Positions 1 to 10,292 of a stretch of 64,000 bases of DNA are shown here, piece after piece (the stretch's first letter is position 1; each line of letters starts with the position of its first letter). The stretch lies in the NCBI RefSeq assembly GCF_000226565.1, contig NC_016041.1, positions 1,116,001-1,180,000 on the forward strand. Direction: 5' to 3'. Source of the DNA: Glaciecola nitratireducens FR1064 (GTDB lineage: Bacteria; Pseudomonadota; Gammaproteobacteria; Enterobacterales; Alteromonadaceae). A model generated the notes under the pieces. It worked only from the letters and a program-made list of their open reading frames with translations. It searched no databases and was not told where the DNA came from. A program made the translations under genes and the position numbers.

Positions 1-108
1 GAATCTATCGACGAAAACGCTTGTCATGGTTCAGATGCACCAGAGTCAGCATCTCGCGAAATAGCTTACTTCTTCTCTGACGAAGAAATTTGCCCACGCA
101 CACGTTAA
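1..108 (+). CDS. ndk: Nucleoside diphosphate kinase, C-terminal part
   Basis: This is the last 35 codons of nucleoside diphosphate kinase, which transfers the gamma phosphate between nucleoside triphosphates and diphosphates through a phospho-histidine. The visible tail reads [12 protein letters not shown], the family's catalytic region, where the histidine is the phosphorylated residue, and it ends with the usual EICPRTR-type terminus. The start lies outside the window. Identity is firm because this motif is nearly invariant, and ndk directly precedes rlmN in many gammaproteobacteria. A strong terminator follows at 128-150. Confidence 0.93.
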   Translation, partial: ESIDENACHGSDAPESASREIAYFFSDEEICPRTR

Positions 109-127
109 GCGACAAAGTGTTATACTA

Positions 128-150
128 AGGGAGCTTCGGCTCCCTTTTTT
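128..150 (+). terminator. Rho-independent terminator after ndk
   Basis: A 7-bp stem AGGGAGC/GCTCCCT with a stable TTCG tetraloop is followed by six T residues. It lies 20 bases after the ndk stop and separates ndk from the rlmN transcription unit. Confidence 0.92.
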
Positions 151-276
151 AGTTATTTTAAACGCGCTGAATAGCCCGAAAGTGCGTATACTGTGAGTTG
201 GTTAAGCCAAAATGAGCCTAGACCAGCGTCGGTAAAATAAAACCCGGGTTAGATTTTTTGTTATAAAGGTAAAATT

Positions 277-1458
277 ATGTCTGTAAACCAAGTGGATCCT
301 AAAGCTTCGAACGAGGTGAAAGGAGAGATAAAAAAAGAGATGAAAAAAGTCAATTTATTGAATTTTGATCGCCAAGGTTTGCGTGACTATTTTGCTTCAA
401 TCAATGAAAAGCCATTCAGAGCTGACCAACTGATGAAATGGATATATCAAGCGGGTGAATCTGATTTCGACGCGATGACCAATATGAATAAAGACTTGCG
501 CGCAAAGTTGAAAAACTATTGTGTGATTGAAGCGCCTGTAATTTCAGAGCATCAGCAAGCATCCGATGGCACCATTAAGTTTGCAATGTTATTGGAAGGG
601 GGGCAGGAGGTTGAAACGGTATGGATCCCAGAAACTGATCGCGCGACGCTTTGCGTTTCTTCCCAAGTAGGCTGTGCATTAGAGTGCACATTTTGTTCAA
701 CCGCTCAGCAAGGTTTCAATCGCAACCTATCTATTGCTGAAATAATCGGGCAAGTTTGGCGCGTTGCTACCTTTATAGGCATGTCTAAAGACACATCAAA
801 ACGGCCGATTACCAATGTTGTGATGATGGGAATGGGTGAGCCGTTGCTCAACCTGAAAAACGTCGTTCCTGCAATGCGCATTATGCTTGATGACTATGGC
901 TTTGGTCTATCAAAACGCAGAGTGACACTCAGTACCTCAGGTGTGGTCCCTGCGTTGGATATGTTAGGTGATCAGATAGACGTCGCTTTAGCGATTTCTT
1001 TGCACGCACCAGACGATAAACTACGCGATGAAATTGTTCCGGTGAATAAAAAGTATCCGATTGAAGAGTTTTTAGCAGGGGTTAGGCGCTATTTGGCAAA
1101 ATCTAAAGCAAATCAAGGTAAAGTCACCGTTGAGTATGTTATGTTGAATCATATAAATGACAGTACTGATCAGGCGCATGCGTTAGCAAAAGTGTTAGCA
1201 GACACGCCTTGTAAAATAAATCTGATACCTTTTAATCCATATCCTGGTTCGCCATACACTTGCTCAAGCAATTCACGCATGGATAGATTTTCTAAGGTAC
1301 TGATGGACTATAACTTTACGGTTGTCATCAGAAAGACACGCGGCGACGATATTGACGCCGCTTGCGGGCAATTAGTTGGTGACGTTGTTGATAGAACAAA
1401 AAGATTATTAAAAAAACAGATGAATGGAAAACCAATTTCGGTAAGAATGACGCAATAA
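277..1458 (+). CDS. rlmN: Dual-specificity 23S rRNA/tRNA adenine-C2 methyltransferase RlmN
   Basis: A radical-SAM enzyme that methylates C2 of A2503 in 23S rRNA and A37 of some tRNAs (family knowledge). The CxxxCxxC iron-sulfur motif is seen as C133-C137-C140 (CALECTFC). The methyl-carrying cysteine is C363 (ACGQL) and the upstream conserved Cys is C126. Length of 393 aa is usual. The chosen ATG has a weak AAAGGT site; a second in-frame ATG at 340 with AGGAGA upstream would remove 21 residues, but E. coli RlmN has a comparable N-terminal extension, so 277 is preferred. It is followed by pilF after 19 bases. Confidence 0.95.
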   Translation: MSVNQVDPKASNEVKGEIKKEMKKVNLLNFDRQGLRDYFASINEKPFRADQLMKWIYQAGESDFDAMTNMNKDLRAKLKNYCVIEAPVISEHQQASDGTIKFAMLLEGGQEVETVWIPETDRATLCVSSQVGCALECTFCSTAQQGFNRNLSIAEIIGQVWRVATFIGMSKDTSKRPITNVVMMGMGEPLLNLKNVVPAMRIMLDDYGFGLSKRRVTLSTSGVVPALDMLGDQIDVALAISLHAPDDKLRDEIVPVNKKYPIEEFLAGVRRYLAKSKANQGKVTVEYVMLNHINDSTDQAHALAKVLADTPCKINLIPFNPYPGSPYTCSSNSRMDRFSKVLMDYNFTVVIRKTRGDDIDAACGQLVGDVVDRTKRLLKKQMNGKPISVRMTQ

Positions 1459-1477
1459 AAAATATAAGAGACAAACC

Positions 1478-2869
1478 ATGTTGAAGAAATCCGTAGCTGC
1501 TATTGTTCTATGCTCACTGCTAAGTGCGTGTGTAACAGAGCCAAGGGATCCAGATTTTGCTGGTGCTGACGCGATTAACACAGATGCTGCAGCGAAGAAT
1601 AGAGTGAGCTTGGGCTTAACTTATTTGAATAATGGCAACTTTTCTCAAGCAAAGGCGAACTTAGACAAGGCACTCAATTTTGCACCTAAGTCAGCAGACG
1701 CGCATTTTGCGATGGCTTATTATTATCAGCAGGTTGATGAACTTGCGCTAACCGAAGAGTACTATCTTAAGGCGCTTAAATTAGCACCTGAGAATCCAAA
1801 TATCATCAACAGCTATGGCGCATTTCTTTGTGAGCAGGGTCGCTATGAAAAAGCCAAATCATATTTTTTAAAAGCGGTGTCGAGCAAAAGTTATGTTTCA
1901 ACAGCTGAAACCTACGAAAACCTAGCGATTTGTGCAGTAGACCAAGGAAAGACAGATGAAGCAGTTGGCTTTTTTGAGTCGGCGTTAAACCATCAGCCAA
2001 CACGAGGCAAAAGCTTATTCTTCTTAGCTCAATTGCAGAAGGAACAGGGAAACTATGGCGAGGCCAAGAAGACCCTGTGGAAGTACGACCGTGTTTCGCG
2101 CGTTTCTCCAGAATCTCTTTGGTTATCTTATGAAATAGCACAGGGTCTCAGTGACACTGAAGCTGCACTGGGCTATGGCGAACTGATGAAGAGTATGTTC
2201 CCAGAGCATCCGAACACCGCTCTTTTCAAAAAACAAATGGGTAAATTTCAGCCGGTAGCAACAGTTAAAAATAAACGTGCAGCTCTTGCAGTTCCTCCTG
2301 CAGTGCAAGCAAATACCCAAGCTGAAGTTGCCGTTACAGTTGATGAGCCACTAAACGCAGTTGAAAACGACCAAAGCGCATCGGTAGAAGCTCCGTCTTT
2401 AGTTAAAGTGAATAAAAAGATAAAAACGTTGGCGCCAGATGCAGCTGAAAATAAAGTCGAAGAACAAGTGCAACAGAAAGTGATAGAAAATGCACCTAGT
2501 TTGGATGAAGCGGCGAAACGCGAGGCCGAATTAGAAGCGGCACTGTCGGCTGATTTTAATGCGGTAAGTGATGAGTCTGCAAGCATTGATGGTACTATTG
2601 AAAAGGTCGATGAGACGCTCGCAACTGCCGACAAAGCTGCAGAGACGACAGTTGAGCAAACACAAGATAAAGCAACACAGCAAATAGATGAGGCGGCGAG
2701 CGCAAATGCCAGTTATCATGTTGTGTTACCAAAGGAAAACTTATATCGAATTTCACTTCGATATAACGTTAAAATGAAATACCTAATGCAATGGAATAAC
2801 CTTGACGATTCATCCGCTATAAGAGTAGGGATGAAGTTGCGGGTAAAGGACCCAAAAAATAATGACTGA
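1478..2869 (+). CDS. pilF: Type IV pilus biogenesis lipoprotein PilF (PilW-type pilotin) with C-terminal LysM-like domain
   Basis: An outer-membrane lipoprotein that helps the PilQ secretin assemble. Residues 1-18 form a lipoprotein signal (LLSAC, lipidated Cys18). Several TPR repeats cover about residues 40-230 (for example YLNNGNFSQAKANLDKAL). A long low-complexity Ala/Glu/Val-rich linker follows. The last 50 residues (YHVVLPKENLYRISLRYNV...GMKLRV) look like a LysM peptidoglycan-binding domain. At 463 aa it is much longer than typical PilF/PilW pilotins of about 250 aa. It overlaps rodZ by 8 bases, so the two are probably co-translated. Confidence 0.88.
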   Translation: MLKKSVAAIVLCSLLSACVTEPRDPDFAGADAINTDAAAKNRVSLGLTYLNNGNFSQAKANLDKALNFAPKSADAHFAMAYYYQQVDELALTEEYYLKALKLAPENPNIINSYGAFLCEQGRYEKAKSYFLKAVSSKSYVSTAETYENLAICAVDQGKTDEAVGFFESALNHQPTRGKSLFFLAQLQKEQGNYGEAKKTLWKYDRVSRVSPESLWLSYEIAQGLSDTEAALGYGELMKSMFPEHPNTALFKKQMGKFQPVATVKNKRAALAVPPAVQANTQAEVAVTVDEPLNAVENDQSASVEAPSLVKVNKKIKTLAPDAAENKVEEQVQQKVIENAPSLDEAAKREAELEAALSADFNAVSDESASIDGTIEKVDETLATADKAAETTVEQTQDKATQQIDEAASANASYHVVLPKENLYRISLRYNVKMKYLMQWNNLDDSSAIRVGMKLRVKDPKNND

Positions 2870-3932
2870 AGAAAATAGCAATACTAAAGAAGCGACAGTA
2901 GAGTCGACGCAAGCTACACCTGGTCAACAGTTGAAAAGGGGTCGCGAGGCGATGGGTTTGACACAGCAACAAGTTGCTGATCGTCTTCACCTGCGCTTGG
3001 GTAACATCCAAGATATTGAAACTGACACACACAAGCCCGGCGTCTCTATTACGTTTACAAAAGGGTATGTTCGAATTTATGCCAAATTATTGAGCATGCC
3101 TGTGGATCCGTTGCTGGCAGCGTTTGATATTTTGCATCAAGGTGAAAAGCAGCCAGCGAAGCTACAAAGTTTTTCTCAACGCGTTGCGAAGCAAGCAAAC
3201 GATGACCGTTGGATGATGGTGACCTACCTTATCGTATTTTTGGTGATAGCATCTCTAGTTATTTGGTGGTATCAGCAATCGGACAAGTCGATAATGAACA
3301 GATTAAATTTGTTCAGTGATACGACGACAGAACAGGCACAATCGAATAATATCGACGAGGGGCAATCGGTGAATGCAATGAGCAATAACTTGTCTATGCC
3401 CGATGAGCTTGCCATACCTGAAGAAGATATTAAAAATCAAAATGAACCTAGCAGTGAGAGCGACACAATTGCAGGTGAAGCTGCCAGTGAAATTAAAAAG
3501 GCCGCTGTTGAAAGTGTTAAGCAAGTGCAAGCAATTGCAGAGCAGGGCCCTGAAGTAATTGAGCAAGCGGTAGACGAATTATCCGATATGGACAGTCCAT
3601 TCAATGATAGCGGCGACGTTAACGACGATTTTGCTAGCGCTGACAGCCAAAATGTAAACGGATACTCGGTTAACAGTGACGGCACGATAGATGTTATTTT
3701 TACTTTTAAAGAAGATTGCTGGTTAAGTGTCACAGACGCAAATGACGAAGTGATGGCTGTAGGTGTGAAAGTTAAAGGCAGAGTGATGTCAGTTAGTGGT
3801 ATTCCACCGATTTCGGTGAATATGTGCCCACCTAGCATAGTAGATATTGTTTTTGGTGGCGCCCCGGTTGATCTTTCCAAATATCCTAGAGGTAATCCTG
3901 TTAAGTTCCAACTATCTGTTAAAGGTGAATAA
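2862..3932 (+). CDS. rodZ: Cell-shape cytoskeletal protein RodZ
   Basis: RodZ links the MreB cytoskeleton to the cell-wall elongation machinery. An N-terminal Xre-type helix-turn-helix domain spans about residues 20-90 ([13 protein letters not shown]). One transmembrane helix lies at about 118-137 ([17 protein letters not shown]). An acidic, disordered periplasmic linker and a C-terminal beta domain (about 265-356, [14 protein letters not shown]) complete the usual RodZ layout. The ATG lies inside the end of pilF and the stop overlaps the ispG start by one base, showing tight operon packing. Confidence 0.93.
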   Translation: MTEENSNTKEATVESTQATPGQQLKRGREAMGLTQQQVADRLHLRLGNIQDIETDTHKPGVSITFTKGYVRIYAKLLSMPVDPLLAAFDILHQGEKQPAKLQSFSQRVAKQANDDRWMMVTYLIVFLVIASLVIWWYQQSDKSIMNRLNLFSDTTTEQAQSNNIDEGQSVNAMSNNLSMPDELAIPEEDIKNQNEPSSESDTIAGEAASEIKKAAVESVKQVQAIAEQGPEVIEQAVDELSDMDSPFNDSGDVNDDFASADSQNVNGYSVNSDGTIDVIFTFKEDCWLSVTDANDEVMAVGVKVKGRVMSVSGIPPISVNMCPPSIVDIVFGGAPVDLSKYPRGNPVKFQLSVKGE

Positions 3933-5053
3933 TGTTTTCTGATTCTCCGATCATTCGGCGTAAATCAACCAGAATAAACGTAGGTAATGTTCCTATCGGT
4001 GACGGTGCACCTATTGCAGTGCAGTCGATGACTAATACCAATACTTTAGACGTTGCTGCAACAGTTGCTCAAATAAAGCGCATTCAAGGCGTTGGCGGTG
4101 AAATCGTTCGAGTATCGGTGCCAACGATGGAAGCGGCAGAAGCATTCAAACTAATCAAACAGCAAGTTAACGTTCCGTTGATTGCCGATATTCATTTCGA
4201 TTATAGAATTGCGTTGAAAGTGGCAGAGTACGGTGTCGATTGTCTCAGAATAAATCCGGGTAATATCGGCAATATGGAGCGCGTTAGGTCGGTTGTTGAC
4301 TGCGCAAAAGACAAGAACATCCCTATTCGAATTGGCGTAAACGGCGGGTCCTTAGAGAAAGAAATCCAAGAGAAATATAAAGAGCCAACGGCCGAAGCAC
4401 TGGTTGAGTCAGCAATGAGGCATGTCGATATTCTCGATAAACTCAATTTTGATCAATTTAAAGTGAGCGTCAAAGCATCGGATGTATTTTTAGCTGTTGG
4501 TGCATATCGCCTATTAGCGAAGCAAATTGTGCAACCACTGCATTTAGGTATTACTGAAGCGGGCGGTTTCCGTTCTGGCGCAGTAAAAAGTGCGGTAGGG
4601 CTGGGTATGCTTTTGGCAGAAGGTATTGGCGATACCATTAGGATCTCACTTGCAGCGGATCCAATTGAAGAGATTAAAGTAGGCTTTGATATTTTGAAGT
4701 CGTTGAGAATTAGAGCACGCGGCATCAACTTTATCGCTTGCCCAAGTTGTTCACGTCAAGAGTTTGATGTTATAGCTACAGTCAATGCCCTTGAACAGCG
4801 AGTTGAAGACATTCTAACGCCCATGGACGTTTCGATTATTGGCTGCGTTGTAAACGGGCCCGGTGAAGCGGAAGTTTCTGATTTAGGATTAACTGGCGCT
4901 CGCAACATGAGTGGTTTTTATTTGGACGGCAAGCGTCAGCGCGAGCGTTTATCCAATGATGACCTAGTGGATCAGTTAGAAAAGCGTATTCGAGCAAAAG
5001 CCGCGCAGCTGGACGAGAAAAACCGAATCAAAGTGACCGATATCAGCAGCTAA
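3932..5053 (+). CDS. ispG: 4-hydroxy-3-methylbut-2-enyl diphosphate synthase (flavodoxin)
   Basis: This [4Fe-4S] enzyme converts 2-C-methyl-D-erythritol 2,4-cyclodiphosphate to HMBPP, the penultimate step of the MEP isoprenoid pathway. The N-terminal TIM-barrel is well conserved ([21 protein letters not shown]). The iron-sulfur cysteines are in [11 protein letters not shown] and [14 protein letters not shown]. Length of 373 aa matches the E. coli enzyme (372 aa). The start overlaps the rodZ stop. The last-step enzyme, ispH, lies at 45357 in this window. Confidence 0.97.
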   Translation: MFSDSPIIRRKSTRINVGNVPIGDGAPIAVQSMTNTNTLDVAATVAQIKRIQGVGGEIVRVSVPTMEAAEAFKLIKQQVNVPLIADIHFDYRIALKVAEYGVDCLRINPGNIGNMERVRSVVDCAKDKNIPIRIGVNGGSLEKEIQEKYKEPTAEALVESAMRHVDILDKLNFDQFKVSVKASDVFLAVGAYRLLAKQIVQPLHLGITEAGGFRSGAVKSAVGLGMLLAEGIGDTIRISLAADPIEEIKVGFDILKSLRIRARGINFIACPSCSRQEFDVIATVNALEQRVEDILTPMDVSIIGCVVNGPGEAEVSDLGLTGARNMSGFYLDGKRQRERLSNDDLVDQLEKRIRAKAAQLDEKNRIKVTDISS

Positions 5054-5117
5054 ATCGAATAATCCCGCGTAAAGCGAAAAAAAACACATAAAACACGCAA
5101 AAACAGGCCTCCTAAAT

Positions 5118-5146
5118 TTTACCCCGCGCGACAAAATCCTTATAAT
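5118..5146 (+). promoter_or_regulatory. Sigma-70 promoter of hisS, with inverted repeat over the -10
   Basis: TTTACC at 5118-5123 and a perfect TATAAT at 5141-5146 are spaced 17 bp. An 8-bp inverted repeat, GCGCGACA (5126-5133) and TGTCGCGC (5146-5153), flanks the -10 box and reaches the start-site region. The hisS ATG is 32 bases downstream of the -10. No terminator is visible between ispG and hisS, so read-through is also possible. Confidence 0.75.
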
Positions 5147-5178
5147 GTCGCGCTTTATTTAATTAATCAGAGACAAAC

Positions 5179-6450
5179 GTGGCAAAGACTATTCAAGCAA
5201 TCAGAGGTATGAACGACTGCTTACCATCGCAAACTGGTATATGGCAGTTTGTTGAGTCAAATATACGCCGTGTCGTAGCCAATTATGGTTATCAAGAAAT
5301 ACGTACGCCAATTGTTGAAAGCACCGATTTATTTAAGCGTTCAATTGGTGAAGTCACTGATATAGTCGAAAAAGAAATGTATACCTTTGAGGATCGCAAC
5401 GGAGATAGTCTCACATTGCGCCCTGAAGGCACTGCGTGTTGCGTAAGAGCGGGTAATCAGCACGGCTTACTGTATAATCAGCAGCAGCGATTATGGTATA
5501 TGGGTCCCATGTTTAGGCATGAGCGCCCGCAAAAAGGTCGCTATCGCCAGTTCCATCAGTTTGGCGTTGAAGCATACGGTCTTGATGGCCCGGATATTGA
5601 TGTTGAAATGATTTTGATTGGCGCGCGCCTTTGGCAAGCATTCGGTATTGCCGACAAAGTTGAGCTACAGATAAATTCCTTGGGTTCGGCGGAAGCAAGA
5701 GCTGCTTACAAGGAAGTGCTGGTAACGTTTTTACAAGGGCACCACGACCAATTGGATGAAGACAGTCAGCGCAGGTTGTTATCCAACCCACTGCGCGTGC
5801 TTGATAGTAAAAATCCAGCCGTACAAGAGATTGTAAAAGACGCGCCAAAACTCATTGATCATTTAGATGATGAATCACAGGCGCATTTTTCACTTTTATG
5901 TGAACGTTTAGACAATTTAGGCATCCAATACACAGTTAATCCAAGTTTAGTGCGTGGTTTAGATTACTACAATCGCACTGTTTTCGAGTGGGTAACACAG
6001 CTCTTGGGTGCTCAGGGTACTATTTGCGCGGGTGGCAGGTACGATGGTCTCGTTGAGCAGCTCGGAGGCAAAGCTAGTCCCGCTGTTGGTTTCGCTATGG
6101 GCTTAGAGCGTTTAGTGTTGCTAGTAGAAAGTCTTGACGAGTCGCTTTATGCAAATAATGCAGTTGATATTTATTTAATGCCAATCGGCGAACAAGCCGA
6201 ATCGGAAGCAACTAAGATTGCAGAGCAAGTTAGAAACGAGTTACCGACCGTAAAAGTGCAACAGCATTGTGGCGGTGGGAATTTTAAGAAACAAATGAAA
6301 AAGGCAATGGCATCAGATGCTGCGATTGCGATGATTATCGGGGATGATGAACTTGCTAATGCGAGCGTCTCGATAAAGTATTTAAAACAAGATAAGCCGC
6401 AGGCTAGCGTGTTTTTGAGTGAGTTATCTGCAATAGCAGAATGGCTGTAA
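5179..6450 (+). CDS. hisS: Histidyl-tRNA synthetase
   Basis: Class II aminoacyl-tRNA synthetase that charges tRNA-His. Visible motifs are the N-terminal IRGMND segment, motif 2 ([20 protein letters not shown], with the ATP-binding Arg), the HisA motif [15 protein letters not shown], and motif 3 ([12 protein letters not shown]). The C-terminal anticodon-binding domain runs from about residue 330. Length of 423 aa is typical (E. coli 424). It is followed after about 75 bases by yfgM, as in many gammaproteobacteria. Confidence 0.97.
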   Translation: MAKTIQAIRGMNDCLPSQTGIWQFVESNIRRVVANYGYQEIRTPIVESTDLFKRSIGEVTDIVEKEMYTFEDRNGDSLTLRPEGTACCVRAGNQHGLLYNQQQRLWYMGPMFRHERPQKGRYRQFHQFGVEAYGLDGPDIDVEMILIGARLWQAFGIADKVELQINSLGSAEARAAYKEVLVTFLQGHHDQLDEDSQRRLLSNPLRVLDSKNPAVQEIVKDAPKLIDHLDDESQAHFSLLCERLDNLGIQYTVNPSLVRGLDYYNRTVFEWVTQLLGAQGTICAGGRYDGLVEQLGGKASPAVGFAMGLERLVLLVESLDESLYANNAVDIYLMPIGEQAESEATKIAEQVRNELPTVKVQQHCGGGNFKKQMKKAMASDAAIAMIIGDDELANASVSIKYLKQDKPQASVFLSELSAIAEWL

Positions 6451-6524
6451 ACACTTCAAAGTAGAGTTGGTCAGATAAAACTTAGTTATTAATCAGTTAG
6501 ATGTAGTAAGGGTAGAGGAATTCA

Positions 6525-7163
6525 ATGGAACGTTACGAAACCGAAGAACAACAAGTAGAAGCAATCAAAGGCTTTTGGAAAGAAAATGGTACTGCAATAT
6601 TAGTCGGTATCGGCATCGGCTTAGCTGGCTTGTTCGGTTGGCAGCAGTACAACGACATGGTTATCGAAGGTAAAGAAACCCAATCAATGGCATTTCAAAG
6701 TGTATTAGAAGGCATTGATTCAGAAAATGGATTGACAGAAGCAGAAGCGTTCGCAAAAGAAAACGGTGATTCGGGCTATGCTGTGTTAACAAGTTTAATT
6801 TCTGCTCAGAAAGCTGCTGAAAAAAACGATTTTGAAGGCGCAAAAATGCACTTGGCGATGGCGGCAAGCAATTCTCCTAGTGAAGCAATTGCAGATTTAG
6901 CAAAAGTTCGTTTAGCGCGTATTGAAAATCAACTAGGTAATACTGCCGCTGCACTTGCAACTTTAGACACTGTCGTGAGTGCCTCATACAACGACCAAGT
7001 GCAAGAAGTTAAAGGCGATATTTACGTTGCAACGAAAGAATTCGATAAAGCAAAAGTTGCGTATGATGCTGTGCTCGCTGAACAACCGCAAAATCGTGTA
7101 GTGGAAATGAAACTGAGTAACTTAAACTATGCTGCAACTGAAGTGGCAGGTGCTACCCAGTGA
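6525..7163 (+). CDS. yfgM: YfgM-family ancillary SecYEG translocon / envelope chaperone protein
   Basis: A 212-aa single-pass inner-membrane protein. The cytoplasmic N-terminus (about 22 residues, YETEEQQVEAIKGFWKENG) is followed by one transmembrane helix at about 23-39 and a periplasmic TPR-like domain. In E. coli YfgM interacts with PpiD at the SecYEG translocon (family knowledge), and ppiD is also in this window at 35740. The stop TGA overlaps the GTG start of bamB, so translational coupling is likely. Confidence 0.92.
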   Translation: MERYETEEQQVEAIKGFWKENGTAILVGIGIGLAGLFGWQQYNDMVIEGKETQSMAFQSVLEGIDSENGLTEAEAFAKENGDSGYAVLTSLISAQKAAEKNDFEGAKMHLAMAASNSPSEAIADLAKVRLARIENQLGNTAAALATLDTVVSASYNDQVQEVKGDIYVATKEFDKAKVAYDAVLAEQPQNRVVEMKLSNLNYAATEVAGATQ

Positions 7164-8386
7164 AGAATAGACTAATAATAACGTTGCTAGCTTTGTCACT
7201 CAGTGGCTGTGCAACTGTATCAGATTGGTTTGCGGACGATGAGGAATTAGAAATCCGCCGTTTGAAACCGATTGAAGCCGCTTTTGAACCTGAAATCAAA
7301 TGGGATATAGATGTCGGAGACGGGGTTCAAGATTACTTCTCCCGCCTAGCACCGGCTGTCGCATATGGCAAAGTATTCGCTGCGAGCAGAGATGGTATTG
7401 TTGTGGCGATTGATCAGGAAACGGGTAAAAAAATCTGGGAACAAGACTTCGCTAACTACGAAAACTACAGTTTCAAGAAAGCGATGCTGTGGTACTCAAA
7501 CCGCGCGGTATCCGCAAAAATCTCTGGTGGTCTGTCAGTTGCCTATCAGTCTGTGTATTTTGGCACAGAGGACGGATACGTATATGCCCTCGAGGAATCA
7601 ACAGGCGAATTAAAATGGAAGGTTGGCGTAAAAGGTGAAGTTATTTCTGCGCCTGCTGTTGATGCTGGTGTAGTGCTAGTCAATACAACGTCGGGTCATT
7701 TGATTGCGCTTAATCCTGAGAACGGTGAACAGAAATGGGTCACTGAGTCTGATGTTCCTCCATTAACACTGCGCGGCGTTTCTGCACCTGCAGCAGACAG
7801 CGGCGGCGCACTAATCGGCACTCCTTCAGGAAAACTGAAGGTCAGTATCCTTGAAACGGGTATGGTAGCATGGGAAACGCAAATTGCTTCTCCATCTGGT
7901 GCTACCGAGCTAGAGCGTATCGTTGATATTGATGTCAAGCCACTGGTGTTTGGCGGAAATGTGTTTGTTGTTTCTTACAATGGTACTTTGTCTGCCGTAG
8001 AGCTGCGCACAGGTCAAGTAATTTGGACACGTGAATACGGTTCTTACCGCAACATTAGTATCGATGGAAACCGCTTATTTGTCGTCGATAATAGCAGTAA
8101 TATATTTGCAATTGATCGCCGTAGCGGCGTTGAATTATGGTCTAATGTTGGATTGAAAGATCGCAACATTACATCTGCCACACCACACGGAGATTACGTG
8201 GTTGTAGGAGATATGTTTGGATTTATTCATTGGTTTACTAAAGACGAAGGTAAGCTCGTGGCGCAGTTAGCGGTTGGTGATGATGATGAAGATGAAGCTA
8301 TCTTCACGGGACCGATTAGCGCAGAAAACATCCTCTATGTACAAACGAGAGACGGAAAAATTGCTGCAGTTATTCAACCACAGTGA
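7160..8386 (+). CDS. bamB: Outer-membrane assembly lipoprotein BamB
   Basis: BamB is the beta-propeller lipoprotein of the BAM complex that inserts outer-membrane proteins. Residues 1-17 form a lipoprotein signal with lipobox LSGC (Cys17). The rest consists of PQQ/WD-like repeats, for example GKKIWEQDF, GELKWKVGVKGEVISAPAV and GEQKWVTESDV. The start codon is GTG and overlaps the yfgM stop. Length of 408 aa is close to the E. coli protein (392 aa). Confidence 0.95.
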   Translation: MKNRLIITLLALSLSGCATVSDWFADDEELEIRRLKPIEAAFEPEIKWDIDVGDGVQDYFSRLAPAVAYGKVFAASRDGIVVAIDQETGKKIWEQDFANYENYSFKKAMLWYSNRAVSAKISGGLSVAYQSVYFGTEDGYVYALEESTGELKWKVGVKGEVISAPAVDAGVVLVNTTSGHLIALNPENGEQKWVTESDVPPLTLRGVSAPAADSGGALIGTPSGKLKVSILETGMVAWETQIASPSGATELERIVDIDVKPLVFGGNVFVVSYNGTLSAVELRTGQVIWTREYGSYRNISIDGNRLFVVDNSSNIFAIDRRSGVELWSNVGLKDRNITSATPHGDYVVVGDMFGFIHWFTKDEGKLVAQLAVGDDDEDEAIFTGPISAENILYVQTRDGKIAAVIQPQ

Positions 8387-8477
8387 GTTGAAAGTGTCGC
8401 TGATTTATGTGCGTTAAGTACTAATGAAGTGATGCCATATTGTAGTCAAGATAACGTGTTAGAACGGATAACGATAC

Positions 8478-8506
8478 ACGCCAATGGTATGCCATTGGCG
8501 TTTTTT
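8478..8506 (+). terminator. Terminator between bamB and der
   Basis: A 10-bp perfect stem (ACGCCAATGG with CCATTGGCGT) around a 4-base TATG loop is followed by a run of T. It ends only about 14 bases before the der ATG, leaving no room for a separate promoter downstream of it. Confidence 0.88.
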
Positions 8507-8520
8507 ATTAAGGGTGAAAA

Positions 8521-9963
8521 ATGTTACCTGTAGTGGCCTTGGTTGGCCGACCCAATGTTGGTAAATCAACATTATTTAATCGATTAACGAATACTCGAGA
8601 CGCACTAGTTGCTGATTTCCCGGGTTTGACACGTGATCGTAAGTACGGCCCAGCAAAATTCGAAAATCGTGGTTTCATTGTCGTCGATACCGGTGGTATT
8701 ACGGGTGATGAAGAAGGCATTGATGCGGCTATGGCTGAACAGTCATTGTTAGCAATAGACGAAGCTGATGTGGTCTTGTTTTTAGTTGATGCGAGAGCCG
8801 GATTGACGCCTGATGACATTGGCATTGCTGAGCATTTGCGCAAACAAGATAAAGCCATGTATTTGGTTGCCAACAAAGTCGATGGTATTGACGGTGATAG
8901 TGAAACGGCCGACTTCTTTAAGTTAGGTTTTGCAGAAGTACTGCAGATTGCGGCTGCGCATGGTCGCGGTGTTTCGCAAATGATGACGCATGTCCTAACG
9001 CCTCTCGAAAAAACCTTTCCCGACATGCAAATTGTAGAGGAAGAGAGAGACGAAGAAGAAGACGCTGATGCGAAACTGGCGCGCTTACAAGCCTCTCCTA
9101 TTAAACTAGCGATAGTGGGTAAGCCGAATGTAGGTAAATCCACACTTATTAATCGTATTTTGGGTGAAGAGCGCGTTGTTGTTTACGATCAGCCAGGTAC
9201 AACTCGAGACAGCATCTTTATCCCAATGCAGCGCGACGATCGTGAGTACATTTTGATTGATACTGCAGGCGTGAGAAAACGTAAGAAAGTCTCAGAAACA
9301 GTAGAGAAATTCTCGATCGTTAAAACGCTACAAGCGATTGAAGAATCTAACGTGGTGTTATTGGTGATAGATGCTAGAGAGGGGGTTACTGATCAAGACT
9401 TATCGTTATTAGGTTTTGTGTTAAATTCTGGTCGTTCTCTAGTGTTGGCCGTCAACAAATGGGATGGGCTTGAAACCCACATAAAGGAATCAATTAAACG
9501 AGAATTAGACAGACGCTTAGGCTTCGTCGATTTTGCTCGTTTACATTTCATTTCTGCATTACATGGCACTGGTGTTGGACACTTGTTTGAATCTGTCCAA
9601 GAAGCCTACAAGTCTGCTACTGTGCGTATTACAACGTCAGTGCTAACACAAATCATGGAAATGGCTCAGAATGATCACAATCCGCCACTTATCCATGGTC
9701 GCCGCGTTAAGATGAAGTATGCTCATGCTGGTGGTTATAATCCGCCCGTTATCGTTATTCATGGCAATCAGTTAAAAGATTTACCTGATTCGTACAAGCG
9801 CTATTTGATGAATTACTATCGAAAAGCACTGAAAACCATGGGTACACCGATACGAGTTGAATTCAAAGAGGGTGCGAATCCATTTGAAGGTAAGGTCAAT
9901 AAGTTAACGGTAGGGCAGGAACGTAAGCGTAAACGTTTGATGACTTTTCACAAGAAAAAGTAA
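8521..9963 (+). CDS. der: Ribosome assembly GTPase Der (EngA)
   Basis: An essential tandem-domain GTPase for 50S subunit maturation. Two G domains are visible: G1 at residues 8-15 (GRPNVGKS) and a second G1 at about 200-207 (GKPNVGKS). Matching DTGG/DTAG switch II motifs and NKVD/NKWD specificity motifs are present. A C-terminal KH-like domain ends in a basic tail ([13 protein letters not shown]). Length of 480 aa fits the family. The AAGGG site at 8510-8515 supports the ATG. The preceding terminator implies expression by read-through or from a promoter inside or before the bamB end. Confidence 0.97.
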   Translation: MLPVVALVGRPNVGKSTLFNRLTNTRDALVADFPGLTRDRKYGPAKFENRGFIVVDTGGITGDEEGIDAAMAEQSLLAIDEADVVLFLVDARAGLTPDDIGIAEHLRKQDKAMYLVANKVDGIDGDSETADFFKLGFAEVLQIAAAHGRGVSQMMTHVLTPLEKTFPDMQIVEEERDEEEDADAKLARLQASPIKLAIVGKPNVGKSTLINRILGEERVVVYDQPGTTRDSIFIPMQRDDREYILIDTAGVRKRKKVSETVEKFSIVKTLQAIEESNVVLLVIDAREGVTDQDLSLLGFVLNSGRSLVLAVNKWDGLETHIKESIKRELDRRLGFVDFARLHFISALHGTGVGHLFESVQEAYKSATVRITTSVLTQIMEMAQNDHNPPLIHGRRVKMKYAHAGGYNPPVIVIHGNQLKDLPDSYKRYLMNYYRKALKTMGTPIRVEFKEGANPFEGKVNKLTVGQERKRKRLMTFHKKK

Positions 9964-9999
9964 GTGTTGAGAGTCTATTAGTTCCAACCCAAGTGTTTA

Positions 10000-10037
10000 A
10001 AAAGCTGTTATTTTCAATCGAAAATAACAGCTTTTTT
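10000..10037 (+). terminator. Terminator of the der transcription unit
   Basis: A 16-bp perfect stem (10000-10015 with 10020-10035) around a 4-base loop ends in a T run. It lies about 37 bases after the der stop. Confidence 0.93.
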
Positions 10038-10235
10038 GTTTTATTAGGCTTTATATTTGCTTGCGATGCTTATAGCGGTTCTTGTCGATAGATAATAACG
10101 TAGTTAATTAAAAATGATTTGATTGGGATGTTTCTGCCTGTTAAGTACATTTTAGATATGTTCTTTTAAGGGCAGCAAAGGGCAGATTCCGGACGTAGAA
10201 AAACATCATATTTATCCCATGTAGGAAACATCCCT

Positions 10236-10269
10236 CACGTCATCCTTGCGAAGGCAAGGACCTACCAAA
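10236..10269. repeat. Left inverted repeat (REP-like palindrome) of the GIY-YIG unit
   Basis: This 34-base segment is repeated in inverted orientation at 10666-10699 with one mismatch; the first 28 bases are a perfect match. Inside it TCCTTGC and GCAAGGA pair around a GAAG loop, so each copy is itself a hairpin. It lies just downstream of the GIY-YIG gene. A further 10-bp inverted pair, GGGATGTTTC (10125-10134) and GAAACATCCC (10225-10234), abuts its left edge. Confidence 0.9.
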
Positions 10270-10292
10270 TAGCATAGAAAGTCTAATTACGT

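Noticed and set aside
8508-9143. 211-codon leftward frame opposite der
   Set aside because: A Ser/Ala-rich shadow of a highly conserved gene; no family similarity recognised.
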